From contig NC_017075.1 in the NCBI RefSeq assembly GCF_000284255.1, positions 3,720,001-3,784,000 of the forward strand: a stretch of DNA of 64,000 nt, read 5' to 3'. A program made the position numbers and the translations under genes. The notes beneath the pieces are model-generated. The model worked only from the letters and a program-made list of their open reading frames with translations, made no database searches and had not been told where the DNA came from. Shown here piece after piece: positions 38,124 to 46,117 of the stretch. This DNA is from Rubrivivax gelatinosus IL144. GTDB taxonomy: Bacteria > Pseudomonadota > Gammaproteobacteria > Burkholderiales > Burkholderiaceae_C. Position 1 is the stretch's first letter. Each line of letters starts with the position of its first letter.

Positions 38124-39004
38124 CGCGGCGCGACCTGGGCGAGCTGTTCCTGCTCGCGTCGCTGTGGGGCGGCTCCTTCCTCTTCATGCGCCTGGGCGCG
38201 GCCGACTTCGGCCCGGCGGCGCTGGTCTTCGTGCGGGTCGCCGGGGCGGCGCTGATGCTCGTGCCGCTGGTGCTGCTGCGCGGCGAAGGCGCGGCGCTGG
38301 CCCGCCACTGGCGGCCGATCGCCGTCGTCGGGCTGCTGAACTCGGCGCTGCCCTTCGCCTGCTACATGGTCGCGGCGCTGGTGCTGAGCGCCGGGCTGTC
38401 GTCGATCTTCAACGCGACGACGCCACTGTGGGCGGCGCTGATCGCCTGGGCCTGGCTCGGCGACCGGCCGACCCGGCCGCGCCTGCTGGGGCTGGCGATC
38501 GGTTTCGCCGGCGTGCTCGCCGTGGGCCTGCACAACGCCAGCTTCAAACCCGGCGAACACGGCGTCAGCCCGGCCGCCGGCATCGTGCTGTGCCTGGTGG
38601 CGACGCTGTGTTATGGCCTCGCCGCCAGCTACACCAAGAAGCGCCTGGCCGGCGTGCCGCCGATGGCGGTGGCCGGCGGCAGCCAGCTCGCCGCGGCGGT
38701 GTTCACGCTGGGCCCGGCGCTGTGGTGGTGGCCGGCGCAGACGCCGGGTGCGGCGGCTTGGGGCGGCGCGGCGGTGCTGGCCTTCGCCTGCACCGGCTTT
38801 GCCTACTGGCTGTTCTTCCGCCTGATCGCCCACGCCGGGCCGGCCAACGCGGTGTCGGTGACCTTTCTGGTGCCGGCCTTCGCGGTGCTCTGGGGCTGGC
38901 TGTTCCTCGGCGAACGGCTGTCGGTGGCCACAGTGGCCGGCTGCGCCGTCGTGCTGCTGGGCACGGCGCTGGCGACCGGGGTGCTGCCGCGGCGGCGGGC
39001 TTGA
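38120..39004 (+). CDS. EamA (DMT) family transporter
   Basis: A 294-residue inner-membrane protein with ten hydrophobic helices arranged as two EamA repeats (LFLLASLWGGSFLFMRLGA at the start of the first; ATLCYGLAASYTKKRL and FWLIA-type FAYWLFFRLIAHAGPANAVSVTFLVP in the second). Drug/metabolite transporters of this type export small molecules or amino acids; the substrate is unknown. The start is GTG at 38120, overlapping the ogt stop. The coupling to DNA-repair genes is unexplained and may be just compact packing. Confidence 0.88.
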   Translation: MTRRDLGELFLLASLWGGSFLFMRLGAADFGPAALVFVRVAGAALMLVPLVLLRGEGAALARHWRPIAVVGLLNSALPFACYMVAALVLSAGLSSIFNATTPLWAALIAWAWLGDRPTRPRLLGLAIGFAGVLAVGLHNASFKPGEHGVSPAAGIVLCLVATLCYGLAASYTKKRLAGVPPMAVAGGSQLAAAVFTLGPALWWWPAQTPGAAAWGGAAVLAFACTGFAYWLFFRLIAHAGPANAVSVTFLVPAFAVLWGWLFLGERLSVATVAGCAVVLLGTALATGVLPRRRA

Positions 39005-39034
39005 ATTCGGCGGCGCACGCCCCAGCTTCGGAGC

Positions 39035-39355
39035 ATGCCCACCGAAACCGTCCGCCTCCCCGCCCGGCTGCATGCGCTGGCCGCGATGGCCGCGCTGCTC
39101 GAACGCCTGGAACGCCAGCCGCGTTCGGCCAGCGCCGAGCAGTTCCGCGGTGTCGTGCAGCAGATCCGCGAGCTGCTCGTCCAGGCCGAAGGCGACGAGT
39201 CGCTGCCGGCGCTGCTGGCCATCGCCCCGGCGACCGCCGAGCTCTACGAGAACCTGCACTACGAGCACGCGGGGCTGTGCCGCTCGCCGCTGGAAGACGC
39301 GCTGAACGCCGAACTCGCGGCTTCGGCGGCGATCACCGCGGCCCGCGGCCGCTGA
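39035..39355 (+). CDS. Conserved hypothetical, all-helical 106-residue protein
   Basis: Soluble, no signal peptide or membrane segment. It is Ala/Leu/Glu-rich and predicted helical throughout (LHALAAMAALLERLERQ, AEQFRGVVQQIRELLVQAE), with a short conserved-looking ENLHYEHAGLCRSPLEDAL near the end. It begins 30 bp after the EamA gene in the same direction. I do not recognise a family. Codon use is like its neighbours, so it is likely a real gene. Confidence 0.6.
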   Translation: MPTETVRLPARLHALAAMAALLERLERQPRSASAEQFRGVVQQIRELLVQAEGDESLPALLAIAPATAELYENLHYEHAGLCRSPLEDALNAELAASAAITAARGR

Positions 39356-39424
39356 AGCCGCCCCCGGCCGCACCAAGGCCGGGGCCGGGCGCGGACAATG
39401 GCGGGTTGCCCCGACATCGCCCGC

Positions 39425-39838
39425 ATGGCCGACCTGCACCTCGACGACCTCGAAGCCGCCATCAACTGGTGGCGTGAACGTTCCCCCTCGCCCGACGGCG
39501 TGACCGCCTGCGCCGAGGTGCGTGCGCTGGCCGAGGTCTACGCGCCGCTGGTGCGCGAGCGCCGCAGCACGATAGACGAGGACACGCTGCCGCCGGCCGC
39601 CCGCGCCGCCTGGCTGGCCTGGTACGCCAGCACGCCCGACGCGCCCTGCATCGCGATCTGCTCGACGACGCAGGGCGACGCGGTCTGCAAAGGCTGCGGC
39701 CGGACCTTCGACGAGATCCAGCACTGGCCGGTCCTGACGCCGGCCGAAAAACGCGCCGTCTGGCGCCGCATCACCGCCGAAGGCACGGCCTGGCGCTTCA
39801 ACCGTTATGCCGAACGCGCGGCGCGGGGGGTGAGTTGA
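39425..39838 (+). CDS. DUF3717/DUF1289 protein
   Basis: A 137-residue soluble protein. Residues 1-55 match the DUF3717 pattern seen in Burkholderiales (LDDLEAAINWWRERSPSPDG...CAEVRALAEVYAPLV). Residues 78-125 are a DUF1289 Cys motif, PCIAICSTT...VCKGCGRTFDEIQHWP, four Cys in a C-x3-C...C-x2-C arrangement probably binding zinc or a cluster. Function unknown. The start is the ATG at 39425; an in-frame ATG nine codons upstream is possible. Its stop overlaps the MATE start (TTGA). Confidence 0.8.
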   Translation: MADLHLDDLEAAINWWRERSPSPDGVTACAEVRALAEVYAPLVRERRSTIDEDTLPPAARAAWLAWYASTPDAPCIAICSTTQGDAVCKGCGRTFDEIQHWPVLTPAEKRAVWRRITAEGTAWRFNRYAERAARGVS

Positions 39839-41283
39839 GCGCGCTGGGGCCGTCGGCCGGGCGCGACGAGCCGGTTCCCGAACCCTTCCCCGCACCGCCC
39901 CCGGGCCGCGCCGCACGCCTGGCCGACAGCGGCCGGCGCATCGCCAAGCTGGCCTGGCCGGTGTTCGTCGGCCAGCTCTCGGTGCTGGCCTTCAGCACGG
40001 TGGACACGCTGCTGGTGGCGCGCCACTCGGCCGCCGACCTGGCGGCGCTGGCCGTCGGCAGCGCCGCCTACATCACGACCTTCGTCGGCTTCATGGGCGT
40101 GGTGATGGCGCTGGCGCCGATCGTCGGCCAGCTCTTCGGCGCCGGCCGCCCGGCCGACGCCGGGCGCCAGCTGCACCAGGCGGTGTGGATCGCGCTCGTG
40201 TTCTCGGCCATCGGCTGCGCGCTGCTGCTGTTCCCGACGCCCTTCCTGGCGCTGGCCAAGGCGACGCCCGAGCAGGCCGACAAGGTGCGCGGCTATCTCG
40301 CGGCGCTGGCGGTGGCGCTACCGGCCTCGCTGCTGTTCACCGCCTACCGGGCGTTCAACGTCGCGGTGTCGAGGCCCAAGGCGGTGATGGCGCTGCAGCT
40401 CGGCGCGCTGGCCTTCAAGGTCCCGTTGTCGACGGCGCTGGTGTTCGGCGTGCCGGCGCTCGGCCTGCCGTCGCTGGGCGTGCTGGGCTGCGGCATCGCC
40501 ACCGCGGTGGCGATGTGGGCGCAGACGCTCGGCGCCTTCGTGCTGCTGCGCCGCGACCCGTTCTACGCCGGCTTCCAGCTGCGCGGCCGCGGGCTGGATG
40601 CGCCCGACCGCCCGGCGATCGGCGCCCAGCTGCGGCTGGGGCTGCCTTCGGGGGCGGCGGTGCTGGTCGAGGTCTCGGGCTTCACCTTCATGGCGATCTT
40701 CATCGCCCGGCTGGGCGAGACGCCGGTGGCCGGGCACCAGATCGCGGCCAACCTGGTGTCGCTGCTGTTCATGCTGCCGCTGGCCATCGCCAACGGCGCC
40801 TCGACGCTGGTCGCGCAGCGCATCGGCGCCCGCGACCTGCCGGCCGCGCGCCGGCTGGGCTGGCACGGCGTGATCATCGGCGCCGGGCTGGCGGTGTTCA
40901 ACGGCGGCGCGCTGTACCTGCTGCGCGAGCCGGTGATCGGGCTGTACACGCGCGACCTGGCGGTGGCCGCCGCGGCGCTGCCGCTGCTGGCCTTCGTCGC
41001 CCTGTTCCACGTCGCCGACGCGACGCAGACCGTAGCCGCCTTCGTGCTGCGCGCCTGGCGCATCGCCACCGTGCCGCTGGTCATCAACGCCACCGCGCTG
41101 TGGGGCGTGGGCCTGGCCGGCGGCTACCTGCTGGCCTTCGACCCGCTGGGCGTGGTGCCGGCCGCGCTGCACGGCGCACGCGGCTTCTGGATCGCGTCGA
41201 CCGCCGGGCTGGTGCTGACCGCCGCGGCCTTGTCGGGCTTTCTCGCCTGGACGCTGCGGCGGCAGCGCCGCGCCGCCGCCTGA
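39835..41283 (+). CDS. MATE family efflux transporter
   Basis: A 482-residue, twelve-helix multidrug/toxin extrusion pump. The MATE duplication is visible: IAKLAWPVFVGQLSVLAFSTVDTLLVAR (first half) and LRLGLPSGAAVLVEVSGFTFMAIFIARLGETPVAGHQIAAN (second half). The drug/cation substrate and coupling ion cannot be told. Translation is proposed to start at a TTG (39835) overlapping the upstream stop. This gives a proline-rich, about 25-residue cytoplasmic leader, and a downstream start inside that leader is possible. It converges with the histidine kinase gene, the stops 1 bp apart. Confidence 0.88.
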   Translation: MSALGPSAGRDEPVPEPFPAPPPGRAARLADSGRRIAKLAWPVFVGQLSVLAFSTVDTLLVARHSAADLAALAVGSAAYITTFVGFMGVVMALAPIVGQLFGAGRPADAGRQLHQAVWIALVFSAIGCALLLFPTPFLALAKATPEQADKVRGYLAALAVALPASLLFTAYRAFNVAVSRPKAVMALQLGALAFKVPLSTALVFGVPALGLPSLGVLGCGIATAVAMWAQTLGAFVLLRRDPFYAGFQLRGRGLDAPDRPAIGAQLRLGLPSGAAVLVEVSGFTFMAIFIARLGETPVAGHQIAANLVSLLFMLPLAIANGASTLVAQRIGARDLPAARRLGWHGVIIGAGLAVFNGGALYLLREPVIGLYTRDLAVAAAALPLLAFVALFHVADATQTVAAFVLRAWRIATVPLVINATALWGVGLAGGYLLAFDPLGVVPAALHGARGFWIASTAGLVLTAAALSGFLAWTLRRQRRAAA

Positions 41284-41284
41284 A

Positions 41285-42691
41285 TCAGGCCGTACGCGGC
41301 AGCGACAGCGTGAAGCAGCTGCCGCCGCCTTCGCGCGGCGTGCAGCGCACGCTGCCGCCGTGGCGCTCGGCGATCTGGCGCACCAGCGCCAGCCCGAGGC
41401 CGACGCCGCCTTCACGTTCGGCGTGGCCGGGCAGGCGGAAGAAGGGCTCGAAGATGCGCTCGCGGTAGGCCTCGGGCACGCCGGGGCCGCGGTCGGCGAC
41501 CCGCACCTCGACGCGGTCGCCGACGGCCAGCACCTGGGCCTCGACCTCGGCGCCGCCGTAGCGGCGCGCGTTCTCCAGCAGGTTGCGGATCGCGCGGCGC
41601 AGCAGGCGCTCGTCGCCGGCCACGCGCAGGTCCTCGCCGTGGGCCGAGGCCTGCACGCGCGCGGCCTCCTCGGCGGCCACGGGCAGCAGGTCCACCGGGT
41701 CGCGGCGGTCGATCGTCATCGCCGCGTCCAGGCGGCTGGCCAGCAACACCTCCTCGACCAGCGCGTCGAGCTCGGCGATGTTGGTGTCGATCTCGCGGCG
41801 CAGCGCCTCGCGCTGCTCGGGCGACGCGTCGTCGGCCATCGACACCGCCATCTTCAGCCGCGCCAGCGGCGAACGCAGCTCGTGGCTGGCGTTGGCCAGC
41901 AGGCTCTGGTGCGAACGCAGCAGGGCCTCGATGCGCGCCGCGGCCTGGTTGAAGCTGGCGCCCAGCGCCGCGACCTCGTCGCGGCCGTCTTCGGCGACAC
42001 GCTGCTGCAGGTCGCCGGCGCCGAAAGCCTCGACGCCGCGTTTGAGCGCCTCCAGCCGGCGCGTCAGCCGGCGCACGACCGGATACGCCCCGCCGGTCAC
42101 CGCGGCGAACAGCACGACCAGCAGCGCCGCCAGCCCCAGGCCGTCGAAAGCCGGGCCGGGCGGCAGCCAGGGGCTGCGCGGCGGCAGGCCGCCGAAGCGC
42201 TGGCCCCCCTCGCCGACCGGGCCGGCGTCCAGCGGACCGCCCGGCCCCGCGGGGCCGCCGCCCTCGCCCTGCTCGCCGTCGGGCCGCGGCAGCGCGCCGC
42301 GCATCAGCTGCGGCCGCAGCACCCACAGCGTGCGGCCGTCGTTCAGCCGGATCGGGTAGGCGCGCCCGGCCCCCGGGCCGGTGCCCTGGCGGCGCACGAA
42401 GGACTCGGACGCGCCGAGCCGGCGGCCGTGCGCGTCGTCCAGCGCCATCGGCAGGCGCAGGCGCTCGGACCACTCGCGCAGCGCCTCGGCCTGCACCTCG
42501 GCCGGCGCGTCGGCGCGCGGCAGCGAGCGCTGCAGCAGCTCGCCCCAGGCGGCGACGCGCTCCTGCAGCGTGCTCTGGGCACGCGCACGCTCCTGCTCGA
42601 GGTGGTTCTGCAGCAGCCACACCGACACCAGCGCGAACAGCGCCAGCGCCGCCACCACCGTCAGGTAGATGCGGATGTACAGCGATCGCAT
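41285..42691 (-). CDS. Sensor histidine kinase (OmpR-partner type)
   Basis: A 468-residue inner-membrane sensor. First TM at about residues 6-24 (IYLTVVAALALFALVSVWLL), a periplasmic domain with a glycine/proline-rich stretch (about residues 130-160), second TM at about 165-185, and a HAMP linker. H-box: LANASHELRSPLARLK with the phosphoacceptor His. N-box: AIRNLLENARRYGG. G1: VADRGPGVPEAYRERIFEPFFR. G2: GVGLGLALVRQIAERHGG. It is downstream of its response regulator (27-bp gap). A Spy-like periplasmic protein lies upstream, suggesting an envelope-stress or metal signal as in CpxRA. The start is at 42691; a 7-codon longer form is possible. Confidence 0.92.
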   Translation of the reverse strand: MRSLYIRIYLTVVAALALFALVSVWLLQNHLEQERARAQSTLQERVAAWGELLQRSLPRADAPAEVQAEALREWSERLRLPMALDDAHGRRLGASESFVRRQGTGPGAGRAYPIRLNDGRTLWVLRPQLMRGALPRPDGEQGEGGGPAGPGGPLDAGPVGEGGQRFGGLPPRSPWLPPGPAFDGLGLAALLVVLFAAVTGGAYPVVRRLTRRLEALKRGVEAFGAGDLQQRVAEDGRDEVAALGASFNQAAARIEALLRSHQSLLANASHELRSPLARLKMAVSMADDASPEQREALRREIDTNIAELDALVEEVLLASRLDAAMTIDRRDPVDLLPVAAEEAARVQASAHGEDLRVAGDERLLRRAIRNLLENARRYGGAEVEAQVLAVGDRVEVRVADRGPGVPEAYRERIFEPFFRLPGHAEREGGVGLGLALVRQIAERHGGSVRCTPREGGGSCFTLSLPRTA

Positions 42692-42718
42692 CTCAGCTCC
42701 GCCCGGCCGCAACGACGC

Positions 42719-43423
42719 TCATTCGGCGTCCTGCTTCTTCGCGAACACGTAGCCCGCGCCGCGCACGGTCAGCACGCGCTTGGGGTTCTTCGGGTCGTCC
42801 TCGATGAGCGCGCGGATGCGCGAGACGTGCACGTCGATGCTGCGGTCGAAGGCCTCCAGCGGATGGCCCTTGAGCGCATCCATGATCTGGTCGCGCGACA
42901 GCACCCGGCCCGGGCTCTGCGCCAGCACGACGAGCAGGTCGAACTGGTGGCTGGTCAGGTCGCAGGGCTGACCGTCCAGGCGTGCCTGGCGCGCGCCGAG
43001 GTCGACCTCGAGGCGGCCGAAGCGCAGCACCTCGTCGCCGGTCGGCTCGGGCGCGGCGCGGCGCAGCAGCGCCTTCACGCGCGCCAGCAGCTCGCGCGGC
43101 TCGAAGGGCTTGGGCAGGTAGTCGTCGGCACCGAGCTCCAGGCCGACGATGCGGTCCATCGGCTCGCCGCGCGCCGTCAGCATCAGCAGCGGCAGGCGGC
43201 GCGTGCGCGGGTCCGAGCGCAGCTCGCGCGTCAGGTCCAGGCCGTCGCCGTCGGGCAGCATCAGGTCCAGCAGCAGCGCGTCGTAGCCGCGCAGCCGCAG
43301 CTGCTCGCGGCCGGCCGCCAGCGAGCCCGCGGTGTCGACCTCGAAACCGTTGCGGCGCAGGTAGTCGCCGACCATCGTGGTCAGGCGCGAGTCGTCGTCG
43401 ATCAGCAGCAGTCGGCTCGTCAC
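42719..43423 (-). CDS. OmpR/PhoB family response regulator
   Basis: A 234-residue regulator. Receiver domain (1-120) with acidic pocket IDDDS, phosphoacceptor Asp53 in DALLLDLMLPDGDG, Thr in MLTARG and Lys in YLPKPFEPREL. C-terminal winged helix with TSHQFDLLVVLAQSPGRVLSRDQIMDALKG and IDVHVSRIRALIEDDPKNPKRVLTVRGAGYVF. It is the cognate partner of the histidine kinase 27 bp downstream. The GTG/ATG region at 43423 follows the terminator-like hairpin of the Spy-like gene. Confidence 0.94.
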   Translation of the reverse strand: MTSRLLLIDDDSRLTTMVGDYLRRNGFEVDTAGSLAAGREQLRLRGYDALLLDLMLPDGDGLDLTRELRSDPRTRRLPLLMLTARGEPMDRIVGLELGADDYLPKPFEPRELLARVKALLRRAAPEPTGDEVLRFGRLEVDLGARQARLDGQPCDLTSHQFDLLVVLAQSPGRVLSRDQIMDALKGHPLEAFDRSIDVHVSRIRALIEDDPKNPKRVLTVRGAGYVFAKKQDAE

Positions 43424-43440
43424 GGGGGCACTCTCAAACG

Positions 43441-43470
43441 AAAAGAGCCCCGGGGCGGGGGCCCCGGGGC
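43441..43470 (-). terminator. Hairpin between the Spy-like gene and the two-component genes
   Basis: GCCCCGGGGC occurs twice (43447-43456 and 43461-43470) around GGGG. Each copy is itself a palindrome, so the two pair into a 10-bp stem. On the minus strand it runs into TCTTTTCG. Probably a terminator or attenuator separating the Spy-like transcript from the regulator. Confidence 0.6.
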
Positions 43471-43526
43471 GAAGGCTTCATGTCAAAGCCACAGGAGGAA
43501 AAGGATAACGACGGCAGGGTCCGGTG

Positions 43527-44099
43527 TCAGCGTCGCGGGTGATCGCCGGGGCCGCGGCGGGCGTCCAGGGCCTCGCGGCGGGCCTTCATCTCCGCGGCGA
43601 TCTTCTGGCGCTGCTCGGGCGTCAGCACGCGGCTGACGTCGAGCATCGCCTGGGTCATGCGCCGGCTGCTCTTGTCGTGCTCGGCCAGCATCTTCTGGCG
43701 CAGCGCCTCGACGGCCTTGGCGTCGACGCTGGGCTGGGCGAAGAGCTCGGCCATCTGCTCGGCCAGGCGGCGGTGTTCGTCGCGCTGCTCGCGCAGGTCG
43801 TCCTGGGCGTCGCCGACGATCTCGCGGATCTGCTTGCGCTGCGCCTTGCTTGCGTCGACGTCGTCGAGCAGGCGCGGCAGCATGAACGGATGGCCCAGCC
43901 AGGGCATCGCGTCGGCACGGCCGGCCACCGGGCCGCCCATCGGCATGCCGGGGTGAGCCGGCATCGCGTGCGCCGGCGGCGGCGGCGGAGCAGCGGGCGC
44001 GTCGGCGGCGACGACGGCCAGGCTCGTCGCGGCGAGCATGGCGGCGGTGGCAAGGCTGCGGAAGGAGGGCGGGAACGGCAGGCGGTTCGTGAGCTTCAT
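43527..44099 (-). CDS. Spy/CpxP-like periplasmic protein
   Basis: A 190-residue exported protein. Long signal peptide (about residues 1-32, ending VAAADAPAA), a Pro/Met/His-rich linker (APPPPPAHAMPAHPGMPMGG), then an all-helical LTxxQ domain: KAQRKQIREIVGDAQDDLREQRDEHRRLAEQMAELFA and VLTPEQRQKIAAEMKARREAL. In CpxP/Spy proteins this cradle binds unfolded proteins or, in CnrX/ZraP relatives, metals. The Met/His linker hints at copper or zinc, which is inference. Placement upstream of a two-component pair fits feedback regulation. Confidence 0.8.
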   Translation of the reverse strand: MKLTNRLPFPPSFRSLATAAMLAATSLAVVAADAPAAPPPPPAHAMPAHPGMPMGGPVAGRADAMPWLGHPFMLPRLLDDVDASKAQRKQIREIVGDAQDDLREQRDEHRRLAEQMAELFAQPSVDAKAVEALRQKMLAEHDKSSRRMTQAMLDVSRVLTPEQRQKIAAEMKARREALDARRGPGDHPRR

Positions 44100-44203
44100 C
44101 GCGGCACCAGGTGACTGGGGGACGGTATGGCGCTCACTGTGCCGGCAGCCGGTGTCGGCGCCGTGCCAGCCGGGTCAAGAACTTTGTCGGCCCGGCGACG
44201 GCC

Positions 44204-45109
44204 TCAGGGCCGGGCGGGCTGCACGCCGACCAGGCGTCGTTCGAGGCGGAAACCCGGCGTCGCGCTGCTGATGTCCAGGCGGACCAGCAGCCCGCTGGCG
44301 CGGTCGACGACGATCGCGCCCTCCAGCCGCGAGCTGACCTCGCCGTTCTGCGCCTCGCCGAAGAGCTCGATGACGGCGACGTCGAAGCTGCGCCCGGCGA
44401 TCTTCTGCTGGCCGGTGGCGACGACCTGGCCGCGCACCAGCGCCCGCGCGTACGGGTCGCCGGCGATGCGCAGCTCGCCGTTGAGCACGTCGCCCAGCGC
44501 GAGCCCCGGGCGGAACAGGCGCTGCCACTCGAGCTGGCCGGCCGGCGCGGCGACGACGTTGCCCAGACGGTCCTGGCGCCAGGGCGTCGGCGCGGCGTCG
44601 ACGCGGAACTCGAAGGCGTCGCGGCGCAGCGAGAGCACCTGCAGCGTCCACTCGCCGGAGACGGCACGCGTGGCGCTGCGCTCCTCGTAGACCAGGCGGT
44701 CGCCCGGGGCGATCGGCAGCGCGGCGAGGTGCTCGGGCGTGAGCTCCATCGTCTGCGGGCAGCCGCGTTCGCCGGAGGCGGCCTTCAGCGCCTCGTAGCG
44801 GCCCTTGAGCTGGGCCAGCTCCTGCGCCTCATGGCCGTTCGGGCGCAGCGCGAACAGCGCCGGCCAGAAGATGCTGACGCTGACGCCCAGCGCGACGATG
44901 TTGCGCCCGGCGATGTCGTCGACGGTGTAGGCGAGATCGGCCGCGCGCTGCTGCACGGCGTCGGTCTCGTCGGCCAGACGGCCGCAGTCCCAGACGGCGA
45001 ACTCCGCCGGGTCGGCCGCCAGCGGGCGCACGTCGCCGGAACGCATGGCGCATCCGGCGACGGCAAGACCGACGAGGCAGGTGGCGAAGCGGCTCGGCAA
45101 GCGCATCAT
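44204..45109 (-). CDS. Putative lipoprotein of unknown function
   Basis: A 301-residue protein with a short basic amino end, a hydrophobic stretch and lipobox VAGC at about residues 17-20. The first 100 mature residues are helical, with a hydrophobic patch IVALGVSVSIFWPALFAL that may be a membrane-associated segment. The C-terminal part is beta-rich (YEERSATRAVSGEWTLQVLSLRRDAFEFRVD...GEVSSRLEGAIVVDRASGLLVRLDI). I do not recognise a family. The start is ATG at 45109 or the adjacent ATG at 45106; the upstream extension would put extra charged residues before the signal. Confidence 0.65.
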   Translation of the reverse strand: MMRLPSRFATCLVGLAVAGCAMRSGDVRPLAADPAEFAVWDCGRLADETDAVQQRAADLAYTVDDIAGRNIVALGVSVSIFWPALFALRPNGHEAQELAQLKGRYEALKAASGERGCPQTMELTPEHLAALPIAPGDRLVYEERSATRAVSGEWTLQVLSLRRDAFEFRVDAAPTPWRQDRLGNVVAAPAGQLEWQRLFRPGLALGDVLNGELRIAGDPYARALVRGQVVATGQQKIAGRSFDVAVIELFGEAQNGEVSSRLEGAIVVDRASGLLVRLDISSATPGFRLERRLVGVQPARP

Positions 45110-45169
45110 GAAGCCGGGTATTGTGCCCGCCCGGGACGTCGCCGCAAGCCGCAAGCCCGCGCGACGGCC

Positions 45170-45442
45170 TCAGGAGCCCGAGGCTGCGGGGGCCGGCGCC
45201 GGCGCGGCGTGGCCACCGCGGCGTTCGGCCAGGCGCTTCTTGGCCGCCTCGCGCTGCTCCGGCGTCATGTTCTCCCAGCGCTGGCGCATCTTCTCGCGCG
45301 CCTGCGCCTGCTGCTCGGGGGTCATCGACTCCCACTTCTGCTTCATCGCCTCGCGGCGATCGGGGTTCGCCGCCTGCGCGAAGGCGGTGGCGGACAGCGT
45401 GGCGGCGACAGCCAGCGCGAGGGCCGGCACGAACTTGTTCAT
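45170..45442 (-). CDS. Small secreted protein with repeated MTPEQ motif
   Basis: A 90-residue precursor with signal peptide MNKFVPALALAVAATLSATAFA (AFA-Q cleavage). The mature part has two copies of a roughly 17-residue unit, KQKWESMTPEQQAQAREK and RQRWENMTPEQREAAKKR, then an Ala/Pro-rich tail. Such W-x2-MTPEQ repeats resemble DUF3106 proteins and the LTxxQ helices of Spy, so a periplasmic helical protein is likely. AGGAG lies 7 bp before the ATG. The upstream in-frame extension is rejected because it precedes the signal peptide. Confidence 0.75.
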   Translation of the reverse strand: MNKFVPALALAVAATLSATAFAQAANPDRREAMKQKWESMTPEQQAQAREKMRQRWENMTPEQREAAKKRLAERRGGHAAPAPAPAASGS

Positions 45443-45592
45443 CGGGCACTCCTTGGATGACGGTGGCAGCGGCGCCGCCTGCGACTCCAATGCGGCAAGC
45501 GGCGGCGCCGTTGACGACAGCATGCCTCGCCGCTGCAAAGAAACGTGTCCGGGGCGCTAGCATGGGGTCAAACACCACCGTCGCGACGCCCC

Positions 45593-46117
45593 GTGCCCCG
45601 CAAGCTCGTGTCCCTCCTCGTGCTGGCCCTGGCCTGCGGCGGCGCCGCGGCCGGCGACTGCACGCTGGTCTTCGGCCAGGGCCGCGGTGTCGCCGCAGCC
45701 GACGCCGCGGAAGTCGAGCGCTGGGACGGCGTGAACTTCGCGTTCAACCGGCGTGTCGCCGAGGTGCTGGGCGAACGCGGCGAGGCCGTCGTGCCGCTGG
45801 TCGCACGCGCGGCCGACGACGACGTCCCGGCCACCGTGCGTGCGGTGCTCTCGCGCGCCGCGGCCGACGGCTGCGCGCGCATCGTCGAGACCACGCTCTT
45901 CGCCGACGCCGAAGCCGGCGTGCTGGTGGCCCGGCTGCGCGAGTACCCGCTGGCGCACGACGCCGCCGGCGCCTTGCGCATCCAGCCGCCGCGCCTGACC
46001 GTCGAGCGCCAGTTCGACCTGTCGCCGACGACGCTGGACCGGGTGCGCCCGGCGGTGCTGGGCGCGACGATGGCCGCCGAACTGGCCGAACAGCGCGCCG
46101 CCGCGGCCGGGCGATGA
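45593..46117 (+). CDS. Conserved hypothetical exported protein
   Basis: A 174-residue protein. The GTG start at 45593 puts a signal peptide at once (PRKLVSLLVLALACGGAAAGDC, cleavage near AAA-G). An upstream GTG at 45545 would bury it. Mature chain: two Cys (one at its start, one in DGCARIVET), alternating strands and helices, no known motif. The Cys after the Ala-Ala-Ala-Gly region is not a good lipobox. Its stop overlaps the kinase fusion start (ATGA), so translation is coupled. Confidence 0.6.
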   Translation: MPRKLVSLLVLALACGGAAAGDCTLVFGQGRGVAAADAAEVERWDGVNFAFNRRVAEVLGERGEAVVPLVARAADDDVPATVRAVLSRAAADGCARIVETTLFADAEAGVLVARLREYPLAHDAAGALRIQPPRLTVERQFDLSPTTLDRVRPAVLGATMAAELAEQRAAAAGR

